Assembly: GCA_025454915.1 (NCBI GenBank)
Contig: JALONN010000004.1
Location: forward strand, 124,001 to 188,000
DNA length: 64,000 nucleotides
Direction of reading: 5' to 3'
Origin: Raineya sp.
GTDB lineage: Bacteria > Bacteroidota > Bacteroidia > Cytophagales > Thermonemataceae
In this document: positions 63,874 through 64,000 of the stretch, piece after piece
Position numbering within the stretch: position 1 is the stretch's first letter
How the letters are laid out: each line of letters opens with the position of its first letter
Made by a program: the position numbers and the translations under genes
The notes under the pieces: model-generated
Told to the model about the DNA's origin: nothing
Databases searched by the model: none
What the model saw: the letters and a program-made list of their open reading frames with translations, nothing else

Positions 63874-64000
63874 ATGAGTCAACTAAAAAAATATCTTTAT
63901 CATATTCTACTGATTTGTATTGCTTTAGTTTGGCTTATCAATGGTTTATATTGTAAAATACTAAATTTTGTACCTCGTCATCAAGAAATTGTTGGTAAAA
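63874..64000 (+). CDS. DoxX-like membrane protein (cut by window edge)
   Basis: Only the first 42 codons are present. The start M-S-Q-L-K-K-Y-L is followed by a TM segment (about 8-24) and W-L-I-N-G-L-Y-C-K-I-L-N-F-V-P-R-H-Q-E-I-V-G, which is the distinctive beginning of the DoxX-like family of small four-TM proteins. Function of the family is unclear. It starts ten bases after fbp. Confidence 0.75.
   Translation, partial: MSQLKKYLYHILLICIALVWLINGLYCKILNFVPRHQEIVGK

Overview
The window looks like an AT-rich chromosomal segment of a Bacteroidota bacterium, most likely order Cytophagales. The evidence is a type IX secretion sorting domain on a subtilase, a DUF4476 lipoprotein, OmpA proteins with thrombospondin type 3 repeats, 'two-component propeller' sensors, TAnnTTTG-type promoters with TTG about 20 bases upstream, and almost no Shine-Dalgarno sequences. 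Kynureninase, kynurenine 3-monooxygenase and heme A synthase point to an aerobe that can make NAD from tryptophan. Genus and species cannot be told from the sequence alone. No rRNA, tRNA, CRISPR array, insertion sequence or prophage was recognised.

Layout. 1-8.8 kb: a receptor cut by the left edge, YyaL-like thioredoxin protein, DUF4476 lipoprotein, LutA-like Fe-S protein, a SiaB/SiaC signalling pair, ftsX, prmC and an OmpA protein. 8.8-14.35 kb: a compact five-gene minus-strand operon, mrr - ADP-ribosylglycohydrolase - metallophosphoesterase - mcrB - mcrC, bounded upstream by a strong terminator. This is the most likely novel system: two type IV (modified-DNA) restriction modules enclosing an ADP-ribose hydrolase and a phosphoesterase. 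14.4-21.1 kb: small exported and membrane proteins of unknown function, the 2-oxoglutarate dehydrogenase E2 (sucB), a tiny protein tyrosine phosphatase and a YwqK-like repeat protein. 21.2-25.5 kb: a membrane AraC regulator broken by one frameshift, a CPBP protease, a 6-pyruvoyl-tetrahydropterin synthase-like enzyme and a beta-lactamase-like hydrolase.

25.5-36.3 kb: two large periplasmic propeller sensors with no kinase but a shared membrane tail, the ribosome quality-control protein NFACT/RqcH, and ClpB. 36.4-44.9 kb: kynU, NfeD, DUF58, the major OmpA/TSP3 protein, a lipase, kmo, ctaA and a DinB-like protein. 44.9-53.8 kb: a SWIM protein followed by two related membrane proteins, DUF2306, YARHG and exported proteins, then a PadR-PspC stress module with a recognisable operator and an ankyrin protein. 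53.8-64 kb: polyphosphate kinase, Xaa-Pro aminopeptidase, a TPR-SpoIIE phosphatase, the secreted subtilase, fructose-bisphosphatase and a DoxX-like protein cut by the right edge.

Working together: SiaB (kinase), SiaC (phosphoprotein) and the TPR-SpoIIE phosphatase could form one partner-switching circuit, though they are 52 kb apart. kynU and kmo are consecutive steps of tryptophan catabolism. PadR probably represses its own padR-pspC operon. Most start sites were moved from the longest open frame to an internal ATG where signal peptides, family alignments from memory or terminator positions favoured it; each entry says so.
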